From the NCBI GenBank assembly GCA_029378245.1, contig JARKIF010000015.1, positions 868,001-932,000 of the forward strand: DNA of 64,000 bases, in the 5' to 3' direction. Source of the DNA: Roridomyces roridus (lineage: Eukaryota; Basidiomycota; Agaricomycetes; Agaricales; Mycenaceae). Both the position numbers and the translations under genes were made by a program. Below the pieces are notes generated by a model that saw only the letters and a list, made by a program, of their open reading frames with translations, was not told the origin of the DNA and ran no database searches. Positions 22,380-33,627 of this stretch are shown in pieces (position 1 is the first letter of the stretch; each line of letters begins with the position of its first letter).

Positions 22380-23399
22380 CCGGAGCGCACAAAAGATGGC
22401 GTAAAAGACAAAGAACAAACTGTCTACGTAGATTTACATGATATGAGGTTACTGTGTAATGCGCAAGAACGTAACGCGTCTTGGGCCTCTTTCCAGCGCT
22501 CGGGAATGAATATGACAACAACGGTGTCTAGTACCACCGCACCACCTCGTCTTCTCCCCTTCGGTTACGGTCAAGTCTAGCACCTCAAGCACCACCGCGA
22601 GCCATACCGCGATTGGGCAGGCTGTAAGCTGCTGGTCCCCCGTAAATGCGACTCGGAGCACCTTGGTTTTGTTTCAAGGGTGTTGGATATCAACGATATC
22701 GATGCAAAGCGTTTGGATACACAGATTATTCAACCGGCGCATCGGCGGCGCCAGTACTATGCAATGAGATGTGAACTTCGACTTTTTCTTCTCTGTAAAA
22801 AGACGGCACATGCCTTGGCAAGAAAACCGGCTCATTTCGTGGATGAATGAGTTGAGCAAATCTTCCCGTCACGGAACTGAAGCAGGTCGATGCAGATTAT
22901 ACCTGGCGTCCCAACACTTTCGCACGCATTGTATGGGTATGTAACTTCTTCTTGTTCCAAGTTCAAGCAACTCTCCAGAACCTACTGCTACGAAATCCGT
23001 ATTGGAACGGCTAGTGGTGGTCGACAACCTGCATGGCGACAGTCCATATTCTGAAAGTGCCTCATTGCTATACGAGGTTCGTGTTCTCCTCGACCTCTCT
23101 TGAGACGCCATCATGACTGCGGTATGGGAGGCGATCAGTCAGCCACGGAATGTCAGAAGTAATCGATGCAGAACAGTGGCTTGACAGACAATGCTTCGCA
23201 ACTTCTTATCACAGTCCAAACTGTACGTGTCAATGCTGAACGCCCATCTCAAAACAGGGACTTCGAGAAAGTCGCTACAGAGGATTGTTGTGGGATGGAC
23301 TGATAGCGTTTGAGGCTCTGAGCGCGTGGATACTTGCTACTGGGCGAAGGCCGGCCTCGAGTCAATAAATGAGAGCCGGATGAAAACTGGAGTCGGAGG
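22380..23399. other. Former 3' flank of the left paralog
   Basis: This DNA was contiguous with 14733 before the LINE inserted. Only short frames without motifs are seen on either strand, and there is no sign of a CBM1-coding exon here. Confidence 0.45.
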
Positions 23400-24171
23400 A
23401 CGGGAACACATGAGGGCACATGGTGGTGGGAAGACTCACGTCCGCGCCGGATCAAATCGGCGGCCACTCCTTGTCTTTGACCACCACCTCCTTGTGAGCT
23501 CTTCGTCCCTCATACTTCCCGTGAGATGGACCGCTAGGATTCCTTCCGGTTCTAAGGATAAACTGAAATATCAATCCTCCGGACCCAGTCGTGGCGCGTT
23601 CCTGGATGCCCATCGTCTGTGCTTCTCAGGTGAAGCTTCATACTGGCGCCACGCATCCTCACATAGTGCTAATGTTTTCCTGTGTATTTCAAGCTCTTCG
23701 CATCATTCTTCTCTTGCAAAATTTTCAAGGTGCTCCCAGGGCTTGGACGCGAGTGCAAGGAATGGGCCGCATGGTCAAAGATCTTTCTGGCTATTCTGTA
23801 CAGCTGTGTGTCTCCAGCGCCTCGCTCTCGGCACAGAAAAAGCAAAAGGTGACCCCACTCTGCTCAGACCTCACAGAGATGTCGCCCCTTGTCTGTTCCT
23901 GGATCTCTCACAGAGTTTATCATCTGTGCTAATTTTGCCACTGCTGCAATTTTGTCTCTGTTCCAATTCTGTGCTCCTCCAACTTCGATGTCGAGCCCTT
24001 GACATCTTGCATCTCTGATAATTGACTCTTCAAGACGCTTATTGGACGAGATTTTCAGCAAGTACTGGAAAACCTGTTTCCAGGAACTCCCCCTTCGTAT
24101 TTATCAATGCACAATCCTTAAAAGCTAGCACACTACCAGCTGAAAAGACAGAGTCAACAAAACGACCCAGC
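23400..24171. repeat. Right copy of duplicated 5' flank
   Basis: It is homologous to about 12980-14006 upstream of the left paralog, with the same ordered landmarks and a matching leader next to the ATG at 24172. It is probably the promoter and 5' untranslated region of the intact copy. Confidence 0.6.
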
Positions 24172-25270
24172 ATGTTCTTCGCCCTTCTCGCCTTCCTCGC
24201 CCCCCTCGCCTTCCTCGCCCTCGGCGCTTCCGCAGCCTCCGTCGTCCATGTTGCGCGCGACGCAATCCTCAGTCCCCTCATAGCGACTCTCAACGCTATC
24301 ACTGCGGAACTCCAAGTGATCAACTCCAACGTCGACTCGAACAACTTGAACTCTGCTTCGAACACCAGCGCGGCCTTTGTACGAACTCCCCAGCACTAGT
24401 CCTCGGAGAGACTCACTTTTACTGAGCAGATCGTGGACGGAGGGTTCAACGCCGTCAACGTCATCACCAGCGATGCGGGTCTCCAGGTTGAGGTAAGTAA
24501 AGCTCCGACTCATCCGCCACTCCCTTTCAAGCTGATATACGTGCAACCCAAGGCCTTCGTAAATTCATTCGGCGTCGCCGCCGTCGAAGACGAGGTGGAG
24601 GAGTTCATCGAGTTGGTCAACACGACATACGTCCCGGCACTCGTCAGCGTCCTCAGCAGGACCATCGTCGCCCAGCCCGTATTTGTTGAGCTTTCGTTGC
24701 CGGGTCTCGACCTTGCGTCCATCATCCTGGCTGACTTGGAGCTCTACAATGACTCGAACGAATTTTATCTGGGTCTTCTTACCAATGCCACGCCGGTGCG
24801 TTGAACGTTCTCCCAATACCCCTATCCTATCTTCTTCCATTTCTGCTTTGATTTCTGATTCGACTCCAGCCGGACCACCTCCCCGAGGTCCTCGAAATCA
24901 GACAGGTCGTAACCGATGCATTCAACGAAGTTTTCGGGGCGTACGAGTGCCCTGTAGCTTCGTCCAAGTGTGCGGCGGCTTTCGGTCAATGTGGGGTCCG
25001 TACCGCATTCCATTTTCTTACTTTCAAGCAATTCTCTGGCTGACATTTCTCAGGGCACCGGATTTACTGGACCGACTCTCTGCGTTTCCGGTGAGTCCGC
25101 TGTGTGAGTATGTATGAACAACGGCTGAGGTCGACGACGAATTTTAGGTTCCGTTTGCACCGTGTTGAACGCATGTAAGATCTGCTTTTGGCTGCGGAAA
25201 CACTGGCATGTAAGATTGACTCTCCGATTCCCTAGTCTTCTCGCAGTGTATTCCGACATCGGGCGCGTAG
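24172..25270 (+). CDS. HsbA-like secreted protein with C-terminal CBM1
   Basis: Seven exons join in frame: 24172-24378, 24430-24492, 24553-24795, 24870-24995, 25054-25090, 25148-25174 and 25236-25270, giving 245 residues. A signal peptide (MFFALLAFLAPLAFLALGASA) is followed by a helical domain with ILSPLIATLNAITAEL and VELSLPGLDLASIILADL. It resembles fungal hydrophobic-surface-binding/cell-wall mannoprotein (HsbA) domains; this match is by pattern and tentative. The last four exons encode a CBM1: FGQCG, GTGFTGPTLCVSG, SVCTVLNAFFSQC, with the four cysteines and aromatic positions of cellulose-binding modules. The protein should be extracellular and able to attach to cellulose. The paralog at 14007 lacks the CBM1. 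Confidence 0.85.
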
Positions 25271-25944
25271 AGCCCGTCGAATTGCATTGGACAGAATTCC
25301 GCTGGCATATTATATACACGTAGATATATGTCTGTCTCCCTTTCATTGCTTCAAGAGTGTTCAAGTTCTTTTTGTTTGAATCCAGGTGCCGACACGCGCA
25401 CTGTTCTGTTCCAAATTCCAAGCGGCGCCCCCAGAGATCCGGTTCGAAATGCCTGTTCAAACGGATTCTCGCAGCGTGTAGGAGCATTACTGACACTTCA
25501 GGCTCTGCATTGCGAGCAGACTGGGTGGGGAATTATGAGCAGTCGCAGTCAACGATCGTCAGACTGCGATCTGTCAAGTTGTTGTTCTGCTGGTTCGACT
25601 CTTCCTTGCTTACGCTATAAAATCAAATGTACCCTGCTGTGCTTTCCAGAATCCAGAGTTTCCAGTGCATTCTGTCATTACCCTCGAGAACACTCGACGC
25701 TCGGCTCAATGGAAGTAAAACAGCAAACTGGCGTATATTCTCAACACTGAACTACAGGCCTACAACAACAAAGACGAAAAATGGTCCCTCCTTCCAGATA
25801 TCCTAGGGTATATAGTCTCTCTGTACCAAAGGTCGTTCGTTTTCGAAACTGAAAGTGAAACCAAAAGAAAAAATAACTCGAAAAAAAGATGACCCAGAAA
25901 TAGATCTCCCCATTTAGCCGACAGCCGACCGACCGCACGCACGC
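25271..25944. other. Convergent intergenic region
   Basis: It lies between the ends of a plus-strand and a minus-strand gene. It is AT-richer than the genes. Frames of up to 140 codons have no motif and are probably chance. Confidence 0.45.
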
Positions 25945-26998
25945 TCAAAGGACAGCAGCGAGGAGCGCAGCACCAAAGACGGCAGCGATAGCCACGCCGG
26001 GGAAGGCAGTGGTGGCTACAGCGCCGCTGGGCGGGGGCGTGGAAGAGGGCGAGGTCCCAGCACTCGACGCCGAGCTCGGGGCGGTCGATCCAGAGGAGGA
26101 GCCGGGTGCAGTGGACGACGGGATGGGCGCGCTACTCGTGGGAGGAGGGACAACGGCTGAGGTGCTCGTGGTCGTGGTCGTCGTGATGCTGGTGCTGGTG
26201 CTAACGCTGCGGCTCGCCGACGTGGACGCAGAGGTGGAAATAGACTTGGAGGAGCCCGAGGAGGTGGGCTTGCTCGAGCCGGAGGAGGAAGAGCCGCTGC
26301 TCGAGGGGCAGAGGCTCGGGTCTACAAGGAAATGAGTATGTCGAAACAAGAAAGAAAGAGGCGGGACACGCACCACCTGTGCCGACGATCCACGGTGCCG
26401 AGTTCTGCGGAGTACCCTGACTATCCCTGATCACGAACTCGAGGCTGGTGCCTGGCCAGTCGTCGTCAGCGGGAACATACGGTGAGAGGGGCTGCAGACG
26501 CACCCGGGGGCTCGGTGACGCGCCAAGTAATAGAGTTGTTGTTGAGGCTCCCAAAGCTGATGACTTGGCTAGAGTCGGCGGTCCGGACGACACTAGTGCG
26601 GGTGAGATACAGAAAGACAAGTGGATGGTAAGATGACCCACGACTGTGTGGTGGATTTGAACACGGCAGCAAGGGTGTTAAGAGGGGAGAGGAGCACGTA
26701 CGACGACATAAGGGGCTACTGGCATGAGTCCAAGAAGACCGAGATAAGAGGACGATACGCACCAACTCCTCCACTCCATTGCAGCTGAATTGGATCACAA
26801 AAGCCTGTAAAGACTCGCGCTTAGGCCAAAAACGGACCCTACTAGCGCTCCGTACCTGGCGGGGGGCTGGAATGCAGTCAGGACTCGGGCGGCAATAGAC
26901 GTAAAAAAGACGTACACTGGCGTGACGATGCTCAACTGAGCCATGGCCGTGCCGAGGAGCGATGCGGCGGCGAGGAGAAACGCAAGTGAGGTTCTCAT
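25945..26998 (-). CDS. Ser/Thr-rich GPI-anchored protein with Kre9/Knh1-like N-domain
   Basis: The minus-strand ATG at 26998 gives a signal peptide (MRTSLAFLLAAASLLGTAMA). Several small exons follow: FCDPIQLQWSGG, VAPYVV, TADSSQVISFGSLNNNSITW and GTSLEFVIRDSQGTPQNSAP. This is the order (WSGG, TWxV, RDSxGNxxxSAPFTV) known from Agaricomycete GPI-anchored proteins with a Kre9/Knh1-type N-terminal fold. A long Ser/Thr/Pro-rich stalk follows the last intron, suited to O-mannosylation. The C-terminus (VAIAAVFGAALLAAVL) is the hydrophobic tail expected to be exchanged for a GPI anchor. It probably acts at the cell wall or plasma-membrane surface. The exact joins of the two shortest internal exons are uncertain. 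Confidence 0.8.
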
Positions 26999-27460
26999 TG
27001 GGGGCTACAGCAGCGGGTGGACGGGCGAGGGCTTTGGATGGGAAGAAAGCGAGGTCCGGGTGCGTTTGCCATGTGGCACGATAAATGTGACTCGGCCGCA
27101 GTTGCCGAGCTGATGGTTTGACATACCGTGTGATATCCGATGCAGGGCCATCACTTGGCATATTCCGGGCCAATATTGTCGAACAGCGAGTGTTGGCAGG
27201 TGTTGGCGACCGTTGAATCCGACCGGTCGCGATACAGGGCCTCGGGCAGCAACGCTAATGCGCGTGTCGCTGCCAAGACTCAACGCAAACTCAACCAAGG
27301 AGGACTAGAACTCTGTGAAATATGGTGAGGGGATGTCCAGTGGCATTGTCCACAAGTCATTCATATCCATTTAGCCAATATTCAGCGCAACATCAATCAT
27401 CTCCAGCCAGCAACTTGCCAGCCACTTGCTGATGGTCAAGAGAATCCTTTAGTCCCCGTC
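26999..27460. other. Upstream region of the GPI-protein gene
   Basis: No gene is seen. It ends where a severed tRNA-like 5' half begins. Confidence 0.4.
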
Positions 27461-27493
27461 GGGCCGATGGTGTAGTTGGTTATCACGCTTGCT
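27461..27493 (+). pseudogene. 5' half of a tRNA gene (tRNA-Val-like)
   Basis: The 33 bases start with a seven-base acceptor strand, then T8/G9 and a good D-arm and A-box (GTGTAGTTGGTTATCAC), then the 5' strand of an anticodon stem. The match breaks in the anticodon loop: the T33 and anticodon that should follow CTTGCT are missing. No T-arm occurs downstream. The pattern is that of fungal tRNA-Val genes known to me. It is a severed tRNA fragment, not a functional gene. Confidence 0.5.
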
Positions 27494-27520
27494 ATTAAAT
27501 ACATTCCGCAGCCTATCTCA

Positions 27521-30500
27521 TTACATTGCTACTACATCTGAGGCACATTGAAGGTCAACTGCCGAGCTCTCAACTTTGCTGCACTTGACAACCACTTCTT
27601 GCGTCTCCTTCTCAACATGAGCCAGCCTGTCATCAATTTCAACAACATTCTTGATTTGGCACGTTCTTTCAAACAACATGCGGGCCTCTCTCCATTGTTT
27701 GATTGCCTGAGAAAACTGCCCCATTTTCTGGCTCTTGTCTCCCAGACGATGTAGACATTCAGCTTTTCCACGATGTATATCCATGGAGGAGAACCCCATC
27801 AGGGCTACAATGAACAGGTTATGAGCTGTTGTCTCATCATGCATTATCAACAGAACATCTCCAATGCATACAAGTGCCTTGTGCAAATCCCCTTGCCTGT
27901 TCCACTTCACTGCATAAGCTAGATAAATGAATGGGTAATCAGAGGTCCAGTGGAAATTCCTGCTGCCCCATGTTTTGATTTCTGCCATCTTTTCGAAGCA
28001 ATAACCTGAACAATCTGTTCTAGATGCTGATGAGATACATGCCTTCAGCGTGGCTTTGGCCTCAAGGAGAGCCCCCTCTCTCAACTGGAGTCCTCCCTGG
28101 ATGGCCTGGATTCTAGCTGATTCAAATGGAGCTGCAGTATCCCCGAGGGCTGTCTTTACATCATCAAGATGCTTTTGTACCACAAATACTGTCTGACCAA
28201 TTTCAAGATCAGTTCTTGCCAAGCGGAAGAGACTAGAGGCATGTCTCCATTTTTCTCCATTGTCTGATGCATATTGTGCCTGTTCAACAAGTATTTCCCG
28301 GGCCTGAAGATACTCAGATTTAGCAATATGCACTTCTGCTGTGAGAGCCCGATTTATGTGAGCTGCTGTGCCATGCGATACTCCACACAGGTCCAGGAGC
28401 TTGCATGCCCTGTGCAGCAGATCCAGACAGTATACATATTTCCCCTGAACCAGCAAGCAATATGCCTGTGTATTTAATCCATGGGCTTGCAGGAGTAATT
28501 GGGAGCCCATTTGGGCCAGTGCAGTGCCTTCTGTTGCCAATGATAAGGCTTTTTTTGACTATGGCCACATTTATCAAAGCAACTGATTGATGGTGAAGCT
28601 CAGTGGCACTTTTGGCAAATGTAAGAATCTTCTCCAGACAAATGGCCACATGGGTGATGTTTGAAGTCCGATAATAGTGGTCAACAAGTGCACCGTAGTA
28701 ATCAACTAGCAAGCTGTTATTAGAAGTGATATTTGTACAAAATATATAATTCACCTTGAGCCTGGGGGTTACTGCAATGAGGGAGATATTTGGATGCTTG
28801 GGCAATGAGCTGATCCACATTGACAGCATGGTTGAAACGGATCAACTTCAGTCTTGCTGTGAAGATTTTTATTGCCAACTCGTCATCAACAGGTTTTGGC
28901 AAGAAACTGATGAGGTTTTGCATCAAGCCAGGACATCCTGGCCCCCAGCCACATTCCTGACTAAGTTTATTGAAGCCAAGGACACATTTAATGGACTCCA
29001 CCAGGTCTGGATTTTGAGCTGTCAAACCCACTGAAAACACGGAGACAAGATTCCCAATGCTGATTTTTGATTGCTGCATTATTTTGCCACCTTGTGCAGT
29101 CCCCAGATGTACATTTTGTAAGTCTATGAGTTTTTTGAAATGTCGTTGAAGCGGTCGAATCAGGGACAATGAGACTTGGTGGAAATGATGCACATGCTCC
29201 CGAACGGGAACAAGAGCCTTGAGCTGTTTTTGATGATCCACATATGCTAGCGAGGTACTCAAAAGTACTGATTTGGCAGACCGGATATTGTCAATGTCAA
29301 AATGGCTCTGCAGAAGCTCTGTCTCTGATAATCCAAATGGAAGAATTGACAGGATTCTCAGGAGATCCAGTGCACCGGGATTTGAATGCATGCGAGGACT
29401 GGATATGGAGAAGCTGATGGATTTGTCCAAACTGCTTTGTCTGTCGTGGCCCTGGAATAATAATGTGGTCCTCTGAATTTCCCAACGAGACAAAACATTG
29501 GCACAGTTGTCCGAATCCACCAAATGAGCCATTAGATCTACTACTTCCTCTGCAGGGTGTATATCATCTGCAATATCGATGAACATCCTGTGAGCTGCAT
29601 CCATTTCCAATGGTCTCAGAGGCAGCAAAAATGGGTGTGTCCAGGCAACTTTTGCAGGTCTCTCCGTGCCCCGCATGGTGATCTGTAAGGGATGGTGAGC
29701 ATCGGATTGCTTGTGTCAGTTTGCACTTACAAGAAGCAAAAGTGACTTGACACCACTGAGTAGACCCAAGAAGTCTTCAATTTCATGCCTGGATTCCATG
29801 GGCTCCCAGACAGTTTCCAAATTATCCAAAATGAGAAGTGAGGGCGAATTCTCAGACAATCTTTGATTAACAGCCTTGGTGCTGTTAGGACCAGGTGGAA
29901 GACCCAAGTGAGTTCCAATGAGACTGGTTAGCTCACTGCTGGTTGTTGTCGAGTCACAGGAGACAAAGAATCTCTGTGTATACTGGGTCTCAATGTCCGG
30001 ATGATGCAGCACAGCTCTTGCCAAAGTTGATTTTCCCATCCCTCCGGGGCCCAGAATGACCACTCGAGCTGGTGATGCCTTCCAAAGAGACTGCACAATT
30101 TCATCCAGTTCTTTGTCTCTACCCTGGAATATCTTGGGCCTTGGTGGTAGCATAGAGAATGATCGGGAGCTGAACTGTGAGCCCACAGATGTGGGGTAGC
30201 CCTTGGAGCAAATATCAGTGTATGTGATTAAATACTATCCCAACTGACTTACACTCAATGCTGAATCTGAGACTGTTCCATCTGAGAGGTTGGCAATGAC
30301 CTCAAGGAGTCCCCGGTGTATTCTTTCAGCCACAGCTTTCATGCCCTCCATTTGATTGAGATTGCAAGAATCTGATTGCAAGTAATTCAACATCAGTATC
30401 AGTTTTCAGGTCTGTAATGTGGGGGATCACAAACTTTGAACACATCAAGAGCAGTCTTCATTTCAGTTTCACAATCCCTTGAAAGAGCACTGATTCCGCC

Positions 30501-30972
30501 CTGATGCAACCACTGCTTAAATATGCTCCCCCCTTGCTGTGCCTCAAAGAATGTGTGCATCTTGTGCATAGTTCTGAATGGAATGATCTATAATCTTCAT
30601 TGTGAGAGACCACTTACTTACTTTGTAAACTTTCCAACATGATCCAGCATGTCAGGAGATAGACTTCCCGGAGTTTCCAAATTGATGTGTAATTCAGCAA
30701 TCCCATAGAGAACCTCATGGATGTGCTCCATGAGATCAAGGCAGAAGTCCTTGTTCTTCTTCACACCCTGTTGTACATTGTGAGAGACAGTGTAAGGAAG
30801 GGCCTATATACTCAACTTGAACCAGTTTGATGAGTGCCTGTGCTGTGTTTGAAATGGCGGGAATGAATGAAGTGCCAAATGCATCATGCATCTCATCAAT
30901 AAGAATAATAGCTGGCTCCAGATGGGCAATCACAATGGCAAGATGACTTTCTGCTGTTGATCTAGTCGACAT
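27521..30972 (-). pseudogene. NLR/STAND-type NTPase with TPR tail, frame-damaged
   Basis: The minus-strand ATG at 30972 starts a helical N-terminal domain (FIPAISNTAQALIKL; MHKMHTFFEAQQGGSIFKQW) typical of Agaricomycete NLR-like proteins. An NB-ARC-like NTPase follows, with Walker A GPGGMGKST (about 30030) and Walker B SLLILDNLETVWE. The C-terminal half has TPR-like helices (ATLKACISSASR; LFRLARTDLEIGQT) to a stop at 27521. In fungi such proteins act in self/non-self recognition and cell-death signalling. Two joins fail. A run of seven T (plus strand, 28550-28556) shifts the frame inside the TPR part. The exon after FFEAQQ...DVFK cannot be joined in frame to the one before the NTPase. The block is visibly AT-richer than neighbouring genes. 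It may be a pseudogene, or a gene with assembly errors or unseen introns. Confidence 0.75.
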
Positions 30973-31272
30973 CTTGAACCAATTTTTAGAGAACACCTCA
31001 GGCCTCAGGAGTGTTAAGACGCACAGGAGAGACTGATATAAGGTGAATGGTGCCTGTAGCCAGAATAATTTGGAGATCTGAGGTTGTAGAATGCAAGAAA
31101 AGGGAGAGAAACCTGCAACTGGAACGGTAGTTATACCTCAAGTCTCTGAGACACTAGCAACAGATGAAACCCGGATGCCACAAGTCATCACTGTGGATGC
31201 TGTGCCATTATGCTTGCATCTTCATGTATCATCGGAAATGCTGCATCGCTGATAGCCTATAGGTGCAAAATA
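30973..31272. other. Upstream region of the NLR-like gene
   Basis: No frame of note. It ends at the TA dinucleotide flanking the first MITE-like element. Confidence 0.4.
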
Positions 31273-31609
31273 GGTGCGTTCAAAGTTAAAATTTCACCCG
31301 GTGTGCAACGGGTTGTGCAACGGGTTTTGGATTTCCACAACGAGTGTCGCACCGGGTTTTTTGGATGGTGCGTTCAAAGTTGAAACCCGTTGCGATGGCT
31401 GGTTTGACGGCGCCTAAGAAGCACTACCCGCTGATCCGGTGATTATCGACGCAGGAACTCGGCAGAAACCCATCACAACGGGTTTTGGCCACAACGGGTT
31501 TCGCTCACCGGATAAAAAGTCGGTGAGCAAAAAACCTGTTGAGCAAAATCCGGTGTGAAATCCACAACGGATTCCACACCGGGTCCTCATCGTCAACTTT
31601 GAACGCACC
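31273..31609. mobile_element. MITE-like element, TA duplication, 337 bases
   Basis: It is bounded by inverted repeats (left GGTGCGTTCAAAGTT, right AACTTTGAACGCACC) and a TA on each side (31271-31272, 31610-31611), as for Tc1/mariner-type insertions. Inside are many CAACGGG/CCGGTG motifs and another inward copy of GGTGCGTTCAAAGTTG near 31375. There is no coding capacity. It is a non-autonomous DNA transposon. Confidence 0.82.
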
Positions 31610-31611
31610 TA

Positions 31612-32097
31612 ATGTACCACAGGCAACGTGGGCTGCAGCGGAATTCATTAATTATTGACTGAAGCGGTCGGCCGTTTGGTCAGATTGAAATGCTGACATC
31701 TCAACCGACTGGTTACAAACTTACCAACTAAGTGGCACTGCCAACTGTCACTTGATTGTCATGAATACTGTATTGCTACCAAACTCAAGTGAGATATAAC
31801 GGAGTTTCAGCTTGGTAGGCAACACTTGGGTGAAGAAAGAACGGAAGGACAGAGTGAGTTCCAGGCTTCCAGCTCACACCAGGACTATGTGTCCATGCGA
31901 CAATCAAATAAATTTATTCCGGAGGGATGTCGCCTCTTTATTGACGGCTGCCAGTGAGGATCGGAATGAGACGTGGAGACTGAGGGAGGAGATAAAGGAT
32001 GCTGTGAGGAGGGGTGTGCCGTGTTTGTTGTATTGTGGGGTCAAGGTTGGGTCAAGGTTCCTGGGAAGGGCATTTTGGTGAGCGTCAAGGGGCACCA
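31612..32097. other. Spacer between MITE-like elements
   Basis: No gene was seen. A plus-strand frame at 31812-32081 has no motif. Confidence 0.35.
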
Positions 32098-32099
32098 TA

Positions 32100-32619
32100 A
32101 GGCTCCAACCCTTTCCGTTTCCAAACCGTTTCTTTGGAAAAAACGGTTTTTATTTCCGTTTTGTTTGTCTGTCCTGGGAAACGGTTTGGAAACGGTTTCC
32201 GTCGGCCTAGCTGGGGTCTTCGAAATCAGTTGAATTTCGTTCACTCGGGGTACCCGCACATGCCCTCACATCTCTGTCCAGCAGCATCCTCAAAGCCTCT
32301 TGCAACATTGGGAAATTCAGCCAATCTGCGGCTGTGAAATTGAGCACAGAATGCTCGGCAGCCGCTTCGCCGGACTGATGCGCACGGGTGAATTTCTGAC
32401 GAACCTCACAAATGGCTTGGGACTAACTCTAATGCCTCCCGAACAGTTTCCTTTACCTATCACACCATCCTGGAGACAAGGGGACCACCCTGGCCACTGC
32501 AAAACAATGTCCGAAATTTAACCGTTCGGAAACCGTTTGCAAACGGTTTCAAACGGTTTCCTATCCGTTTCCGTTCTGTTTGTCCGGAATGGCAAACGGA
32601 AACGAAATGGTTGGAGCCT
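32100..32619. mobile_element. MITE-like element, TA duplication, 520 bases
   Basis: The inverted repeats are AGGCTCCAACC at both ends, with related subterminal TTTCCGTTTCC sequence. TA lies at 32098-32099 and 32620-32621. Many copies of AAACGGTTT or its variants lie near both ends, as expected for transposase-binding subterminal repeats. No coding capacity was found. Confidence 0.78.
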
Positions 32620-32621
32620 TA

Positions 32622-33029
32622 GGGCACCAAAGATAAGAGATCAGCACATTACCTCGAAGTTTTCTTTTTTCAGCCGAATCGGTGGACCCTCCCCCCTCTA
32701 TATGCCTCCAAAGGGCTTCCAATGCATTCCAAGGGCATTCTCTCAGCTTTGGAGCCCAAGATCGGGGTTTCCACCGAAATTCCGAATTGACGAGGGTCCG
32801 CATGTGACCTGAGCACGTTACTATTTGGACACGTGATCAAATCGGGACTGTGTACTTACTGAAAAATTTGAGAAAGTCCACTGGGGCTCTATTCAGTGGC
32901 CTAGCTATGCAAACAAAGCCTTTCCAGTGTCTGCGGAAATTTGGCACAAAACTTTTTTTTTCAACCCTTGGAGGGACCCCCCTCCCCTCCTATAACAGGA
33001 AATTTCTTATCTTTGGTGCCCCTTGGGCC
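32622..33029. mobile_element. MITE-like element, about 408 bases
   Basis: GGGCACCAAAGATAAGA at the left reappears inverted at the right (TCTTATCTTTGGTGCCCC). TA borders both sides, but the right end carries about eight extra bases (GGCCCAAG on the inverted strand), so the left end may be clipped. GGGGCACCA also occurs left of the preceding element, suggesting one was inserted into or beside the other. Confidence 0.55.
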
Positions 33030-33031
33030 TA

Positions 33032-33627
33032 AGATAGGCCTCAGCCATCCGCGTCCAAATGTGACTGACTGCGGTCACGAAATTCCTTCTCACTCGTTGC
33101 TCCATGAAGAGAGAGATAGTGTATGCGGGACAAGGGTTGGACAGGGAAGGAGGAGCAGTCGAACATGATTTCGGAGGACTTGACGGACGGGCATCCACTG
33201 TCGATGTGATTTTTTAAATTGGCGCGCATTCAAGAGTGCACGAATTTCGGAGGATTGGTTGGAGGACGAATTGCGTAGCACACCGAGGAGCAATTGTGAC
33301 TCCCTCACATTTGTAGAATACTTAGGTTACGACAGAACGACCTCGTGGTCTGTTTTTGCTTGAGGGGGAAGGAATCATCCGCCTGTTCGCACTCGCAGAA
33401 CAGCACCAACAACAGCGCGCATGGTGATAAAGTGAACACCAGGTCTGGGCTGTGCGATCGACCCATCATTCTCCGTGGCTCTGAACAGTTCTTGCCACTG
33501 AGACAAGGCTATAATCCGCCACATGCCCCTTTCATGCCTGGGGATACTGTATTCTGTGAAGCATCGGAATTTCCCTATGATACTTATGTATATCGGAGTG
33601 AGGTCGGCTTCGCTACCCCATGCACTC
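33032..33627. other. No supported gene
   Basis: Frames are short and overlapping. It forms the 3' flank of the F-box gene. Confidence 0.4.

Noticed and set aside
22319..22411. Minus-strand ORFs with poly-Phe near the T/A run
   Set aside because: They are produced by the LINE poly-A tail read in antisense.
23326..24018. 230-codon plus-strand frame upstream of the HsbA-like gene
   Set aside because: It lies in the duplicated 5' flank; the corresponding frame is not conserved in the left copy, so it is not selected as protein.
31261..33031. CRISPR-like spacing of short repeats (AAACGGTTT, CAACGGGTTT)
   Set aside because: Spacing is irregular, repeats are short and palindromic, and the genome is eukaryotic; they fit MITE subterminal repeats.
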